From positions 3,348,001 through 3,412,000 of the forward strand of contig NZ_CP072600.1 in assembly GCF_019891175.1 (NCBI RefSeq): 64,000 nt of DNA. Reading direction: 5' to 3'. This DNA comes from Leptothermofonsia sichuanensis E412. Its GTDB lineage: Bacteria; Cyanobacteriota; Cyanobacteriia; Leptolyngbyales; Leptolyngbyaceae. Shown one piece after another: positions 59,898 to 64,000 of the stretch. Below the pieces are notes generated by a model. The model was not told where the DNA came from. It did not search any database and saw only the letters and a list, made by a program, of their open reading frames with translations. The position numbers and the translations under genes were made by a program. The stretch's first letter is position 1; every line of letters starts with the position of its first letter.

Positions 59898-61946
59898 TTG
59901 AACTTGAAAGCACCTGTATCTGGCATAAAATTTAATGCTCGTGCCGCCTGGTCTACTCTGGCAACGCTGCCAAAAGCGATTCTGGTGCCCCTGGCGATTG
60001 GGATAACCAGCTTGACTGTGACTGGAAGTCTTCTGGTAGCGCGTCAGCTTGGGTGGCTACAGGCTCCAGAACTGGCCGCCTACGACCAGATGATACGCCT
60101 GCGCCCGGATTTAGCCCCGGACTCCCGCCTGCTGATTGTTGCCATTAATGAAGCTGATATCAAGGCGCAAAAACGCTGGCCCCTGTCTGACCAGACGGTA
60201 GCAACGCTGCTGGCAAATTTGCAACAGCATCAGCCCAGGGTGATTGGGCTGGATATTTATCGAGATTTGCCCCAGGAACCGGGCAACCGGGAACTGGCTA
60301 AACAACTGCAATCCCCAAATGTGGTTGTTATTACCAAGATCAGCGATGAGGAAGATTTGGGGGTGGCGGCACCCGCGGGAGTACCTGAGGCCCGCACGGG
60401 CTTTAATGATATTCCTCCAGACAATGATGGAGTCATTCGGCGGGGGCTTTTGTTTGCAGAGACTGAGACGGAGACGCTAACTGCATTTTCCCTGCGACTG
60501 GCGATCGCCTATCTCCAGGATCTGGGCATCACTCCCCAGCCGGGCACAATCAACTCTGACCATCTTCGCCTCGGACAGGCCGAGTTTGTCCCGCTAGAGT
60601 CCAGTTCGGGACTGTACCAGAGGCTGGATGCCCGGGGCTATCAGATTTTGCTTAACTACCGTGCCCGCCACCATCTGGCAAACCAGGTGACACTGACCCA
60701 GGTCTTGAACAATGAGGTTGATCCCAGTTGGGTCAGGGGCAAAATTGTCCTGATTGGCACCAGTGCTCGCAGCTTAAAGGACATGTTTTTGACTCCCTAC
60801 AGCGCAGCCGCGGGCGATCGCAACTGGTCCATGCCAGGGGTTTTGATCCACGCCCAGATTGTCAGCCAGATTCTCAGCGCCGCCCTGGGTGAGCAACCTC
60901 TGTTCTGGTACTGGTCCGATTGGGTCGAGATTGTTTGGATTGCTGGCTGGGCCATATTGGGAGGCAGTCTCGCCTGGTTTATCCGCTATCCCCTGGGGCT
61001 AATTGTTGCGATCACCATCTCCATCACCCTGTTGGGGAGTATTGGATACTATGGCTTTTTCCTGCAAGCAGGATGGGTGCCTGTGATGTCGCCCGTCCTG
61101 GGACTGGTGATGGCGGCGGGCATGATGGTTGCCTACCGGGCACAGCAGGCTTACCGCCAGCAACAGATGATGATGAAACTGCTGGGACAAAACACCTCCC
61201 CTGAAATTGCGAATGCCCTCTGGAACAGCCGCGATCGCTTGCTCAAATCTGGAAAACTCCCTGGGCAACGGTTTTATGCCACCATGCTGTTCACGGACAT
61301 TAAAGGTTTCAGCACAATTTCTGAACATATGCTGCCTGAAAACCTGCTGGAGTGGCTGAACGAATACCTGAGTGCTATTACCCAGGAAGTGATTTCCCGT
61401 CACGGCATTATTAACAAGTTCACGGGCGATGGAATGCTGGCAGTATTTGGTGTTCCCATTAACCGGACGGCTCCCATCGAAGTAGCAGAAGATGCCCGCC
61501 TGGCGGTGGAGTGTGCCCTGGCCATGCGCGATCGCCTGAAGCAACTCAACGATGACTGGCAAAAGCGAGGACTACCGACGGCTGCCATGCGCGTTGGCAT
61601 TTTCACCGGACCGATTGTTGCGGGCAGTCTGGGAGGGAAAGATCGCCTGGAGTACGGTGTCATTGGGGACAGTGTAAACACGGCTGCCCGGTTAGAAAGC
61701 TATGAAAAAAGTCGCCAGGACGAAATCTGCCGCGTTCTGATTGCCAAAGATACGTTAGTCCATTTACAAAACCGGTTTGAGGTGGAATCCTGGGGACCGC
61801 TTGCCCTCAAAGGCAAACAAAAAATGGTCGAAGTCTATCGGGTATTGGATTATGTAACGTCCTCATCTGACCCGGGGTTCCATTCCCCTGATTGTCGGAA
61901 TAATGCCGTCAACGGGAACATTCAACCCACAGAAGCGATCGAGTAA
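59898..61946 (+). CDS. CHASE2-domain adenylate cyclase
   Basis: 682 residues. One N-terminal span (LVPLAIGITSLTVTGSLLVA), an extracytoplasmic CHASE2 sensor (about 55-340), three spans (about 345-415) and a class III cyclase domain. Metal Asp residues are in LFTDIKGFS and GDGMLAVFG, and Lys in NKFTGDG plus Asp in GDSVNTAARLES fit ATP rather than GTP. It should make cAMP in response to an outer signal. The frame has no ATG near its start; TTG at 59898 or 59904 is used. A DUF928 gene follows 52 bp later, a frequent pairing. Confidence 0.93.
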   Translation: MNLKAPVSGIKFNARAAWSTLATLPKAILVPLAIGITSLTVTGSLLVARQLGWLQAPELAAYDQMIRLRPDLAPDSRLLIVAINEADIKAQKRWPLSDQTVATLLANLQQHQPRVIGLDIYRDLPQEPGNRELAKQLQSPNVVVITKISDEEDLGVAAPAGVPEARTGFNDIPPDNDGVIRRGLLFAETETETLTAFSLRLAIAYLQDLGITPQPGTINSDHLRLGQAEFVPLESSSGLYQRLDARGYQILLNYRARHHLANQVTLTQVLNNEVDPSWVRGKIVLIGTSARSLKDMFLTPYSAAAGDRNWSMPGVLIHAQIVSQILSAALGEQPLFWYWSDWVEIVWIAGWAILGGSLAWFIRYPLGLIVAITISITLLGSIGYYGFFLQAGWVPVMSPVLGLVMAAGMMVAYRAQQAYRQQQMMMKLLGQNTSPEIANALWNSRDRLLKSGKLPGQRFYATMLFTDIKGFSTISEHMLPENLLEWLNEYLSAITQEVISRHGIINKFTGDGMLAVFGVPINRTAPIEVAEDARLAVECALAMRDRLKQLNDDWQKRGLPTAAMRVGIFTGPIVAGSLGGKDRLEYGVIGDSVNTAARLESYEKSRQDEICRVLIAKDTLVHLQNRFEVESWGPLALKGKQKMVEVYRVLDYVTSSSDPGFHSPDCRNNAVNGNIQPTEAIE

Positions 61947-61998
61947 CTTAAGCCCCCATCCCAACTCACAACCTTTAACGCCGCTGCTCTCACACATT

Positions 61999-62721
61999 AT
62001 GCTTCGTAACAAGTCACTTCTGTTCAGTCTCTCGATCAGCGTCGGATTATTGATTAGCGGAATTCCTTTACTGGCGATGGCTCAACAGTATCGCCCTCCC
62101 AGCCGGGGAATACCCGGACGGCGAGAAGGCGCCGGGACACGGGGAACCTGTATGACAGGGCAGAAATTCCTGATGCCGCTCACTCCCGTTAATGGCTTCA
62201 GTGCAACGGTATCTAGCCAACCAACCTTCTTCTGGTACGTGCCACCAAGTTCTGCTCGCACGGCTGAGTTTGCCCTGCTGGATGGCAACGATCGCGCCCT
62301 TTACAAAACCACGATCGCTTTACCAGAAACCCCAGGAATTGTCAGCTATACAGTTCCTGAAACAGTAGCCAGCACTGTGTTAGAAGTCAGCAAAGACTTT
62401 TACTGGCAATTCACGATCCTCTGCGATCCAACCTCTGCCTGGCGCAATCCTTTTGTAGAAGGAGTTGTGCAGCGGCTTCAACCCACCCCTGATCTGACCC
62501 GGCAGTTAAAGCAAGCCAGGTCGGTTTACGATCGCGCCAGTGTCTATGCCTCATCCGGTCTCTGGCATGACGCGATCGCCCTCCTGGCTCAGGAACAATG
62601 TGCCCGTCCTGATGATGCTTCCGCTCGGGTCCACTGGAAAACCCTGCTCAAATCCGTTCAACTGGAAGAATTTGCCGCTGAGCCACTGACCGCCGCCTGC
62701 TCAGCGATGATTCAGGAGTGA
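61999..62721 (+). CDS. DUF928 exported protein
   Basis: 240 residues from MLRNKSLLFSLSISVGLL, with a signal peptide cleaved near AMAQQ. The DUF928 core is visible (LMPLTPVNGFSATVSSQPTFFWYVP ... FYWQFTILCDP ... SGLWHDAIALLAQ). Cyanobacterial DUF928 proteins often follow CHASE2 proteins; their role is unknown, perhaps sensing partner in the periplasm. Confidence 0.9.
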   Translation: MLRNKSLLFSLSISVGLLISGIPLLAMAQQYRPPSRGIPGRREGAGTRGTCMTGQKFLMPLTPVNGFSATVSSQPTFFWYVPPSSARTAEFALLDGNDRALYKTTIALPETPGIVSYTVPETVASTVLEVSKDFYWQFTILCDPTSAWRNPFVEGVVQRLQPTPDLTRQLKQARSVYDRASVYASSGLWHDAIALLAQEQCARPDDASARVHWKTLLKSVQLEEFAAEPLTAACSAMIQE

Positions 62722-62902
62722 GAGGAGAGGAGAATTTAAAAGCAGTGCATTGGAAGGAGAAAGCAGGGGACACCGCTTAGCGCTTTAAGCTCAGGATTGT
62801 GGATTAAATAAAGTAAAAAATTAAAAGTGAAAAATTAGAACTTCACCACAGAGACACAGAAGGCACGGAGGAATTGCTCTGTGTCCTGGGTCTCTTCAGT
62901 GT
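62722..62902. other. intergenic region with family E repeat, copy 6
   Basis: 181 bp between convergent genes. The repeat (CACCACAGAGACACAGAAGG ... GCTCTGTGTCCTGGGTCTC, 62842-62895) forms a hairpin at the end of the DUF4157 gene and may act as a terminator. Confidence 0.55.
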
Positions 62903-64000
62903 TTACCATTGGTTGCTGGGCTGGATGCTGGCAGGATTTGCTCCCGCTTCCAGGGTAAGCGTGTTGCAGTTTTTGGCAGGAACTGCATACACACCTGGAA
63001 TTTCAGGCGGTGGTGGAACCACATCAAAAAACTGAATTGTGCCCTGCCTGCTGATACTACCAGGGTTGATTCTGGATTCACCTGATGCAGGAGTTGTGAA
63101 TTGATAATCCCAGCCGACATCCCAGCGCAACCAGCGGAGTGTTTGTAACCGGTTGTTTGGCGTCTTTAACATCAAAGCCGTTGTAAAATCGAATGCCACA
63201 TGGAGTTCTTTTAGATAGTTAGGGCTTCCAGTTTGTGGATTAGTGAGAATTGTGTCGTACATATCTGCTGGGGCATCCCAGTGGGTCAATGAAATTCTAC
63301 TGTTACAGGTCAATCGTTGTGGGCTATGCCAGAATCTCTGGTAAGCAGAATCGATACAGGGTCCGCTCGGACGGACAGATGGAATATCTCGCCGAACCCA
63401 CAGTGATCCATCCGCTTGAGTTGCACCCCGGTAATAAGCATGATTGACCTCACGAGTTTGAATCTGAACCAATCCAATTTCGTAGCCAGCCGTGTTATCT
63501 CCGGGATCACACATGGCTTGAGCACTGGCTACAAATTCAATCCGTTGGGGTGTGGTTGGTCTTGCTCTCCAGCGGTTAAGTAGGAGTTGGACAATCAAAC
63601 TGGTTTCTGGCTGTGAGGTGATTTGTAGTTGGGTATTCCCAACCGGGACACGAACAACTCGCCGCAATGAATCGTCCTGGTTTGTAGAGATGGCTGGAGT
63701 GGTGGAAGAGATGTTGGCTGGTTTGCTCTCCAGATTTGGCTGAACCCGTTGCTGACTATTCTGGAGTACATGAGTTAATTCATGGGCAAGCAGCCTCTGA
63801 CCCTCTCGTGTTTCAGGTGAGTACTGTCCTTGCCAGAATACAATGTGGTTGCGCACTGTGTAGGCTTTTGCATTAACGGCAGCCGCCGCCTCCGTTGCCT
63901 GTCCATCTGTATGGATTCGCACATGGCTGAAGTTCTGCCCAAAGCGGGATTCCATGAAGGTACGAATTTGGGAGTCAAGCGGTTGACCAGGGGAGTTGAG
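62903..64000 (-). CDS. DUF4157 (eCIS core) protein with unknown C-terminal domain, 5' part missing
   Basis: The frame runs to the window edge and continues upstream of the ATG at 63955 (QPLDSQIRTFMESRFGQNFS), so the N-terminus is missing. Residues after the edge match DUF4157: FSHVRIHTDGQATEAAAAVN, then the HELTHVLQ zinc-like motif. DUF4157 is found on proteins associated with extracellular contractile injection systems and on polymorphic toxins. The remaining ~250 residues (TQLQITSQPE ... RWLRWDVGWDYQFTTP ... FFDVVPPPPEIPG) match no family I know and may be the cargo domain. No eCIS structural genes lie in the window. Confidence 0.8.
   Translation of the reverse strand, partial: LNSPGQPLDSQIRTFMESRFGQNFSHVRIHTDGQATEAAAAVNAKAYTVRNHIVFWQGQYSPETREGQRLLAHELTHVLQNSQQRVQPNLESKPANISSTTPAISTNQDDSLRRVVRVPVGNTQLQITSQPETSLIVQLLLNRWRARPTTPQRIEFVASAQAMCDPGDNTAGYEIGLVQIQTREVNHAYYRGATQADGSLWVRRDIPSVRPSGPCIDSAYQRFWHSPQRLTCNSRISLTHWDAPADMYDTILTNPQTGSPNYLKELHVAFDFTTALMLKTPNNRLQTLRWLRWDVGWDYQFTTPASGESRINPGSISRQGTIQFFDVVPPPPEIPGVYAVPAKNCNTLTLEAGANPASIQPSNQW

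Overview
The window is chromosomal DNA from a cyanobacterium, most likely a filamentous, non-heterocystous, Leptolyngbya-like diazotroph. The evidence is the dense scatter of the HIP1 octamer GCGATCGC, cyanobacterial families (NirA/NrtABCD/NarB, NarM, a class-C flavodiiron protein, DUF2949, DUF1830, DUF928, an SLH-porin), and nifB and nifP diverging from one regulatory region, the arrangement I recall for Leptolyngbya boryana. No heterocyst excision element is visible.

Region 1 (1-11.1 kb) is part of a nif cluster. The leftward operon reads nifB-fdxN-nifS-nifU-nifH-nifD, with nifD cut by the window edge. The rightward operon reads nifP-Asr1405 family-dps-DUF2949-46 aa membrane protein-nifV-nifZ-nifT. 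The ~0.9 kb between nifB and nifP is a mirror-image double promoter. Each half carries three TTGAGTAC boxes at matched spacing, a pair of 22-bp-period repeats, and a nearly identical 33-bp promoter-proximal block. Region 2 (11.3-12.1 kb) encodes an acidic repeat protein of unknown function.

Region 3 (12.4-24.5 kb) is the nitrate assimilation operon nirA-nrtA-nrtB-nrtC-nrtD-DUF1830-narB. It has an NtcA site upstream of nirA and a divergent HEAT-repeat gene that is probably nirB. narM, the nitrate-reductase partner gene, lies separately at 46.4 kb. Nitrogen fixation and nitrate reduction genes, and a helix-turn-helix regulator with a possible molybdate-type ligand domain (41.2 kb), therefore lie within 47 kb.

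Region 4 (25-47.4 kb) holds metabolic and signalling genes: SLH-porin, pyruvate kinase with a structured leader, a secreted or anchored methyltransferase, a two-RCK membrane protein, two paralogous cell-wall-binding proteins, an eIF1-like protein, ilvN, a response regulator/histidine kinase pair, a DICT-domain kinase whose phosphoacceptor His is Gln, a UbiE-like methyltransferase, polyphosphate-type glucokinase, flv3, narM and psiE.

Region 5 (47.7-64 kb) contains tRNA-Ala(CGC), an IS1-family element flanked by two truncated genes, a response-regulator/kinase, sucrose-phosphate phosphatase, a 26-unit TPR protein, an MFS transporter, thiS, a 5-unit 71-bp tandem array, a metallophosphatase, a CHASE2 adenylate cyclase with DUF928, and the 3' part of a DUF4157 (eCIS-associated) gene.

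Intergenic DNA is rich in short non-autonomous palindromic elements. At least five families are recognisable, some nested, some with target duplications. At narB and at the 46 aa gene, element ends provide the stop codon.
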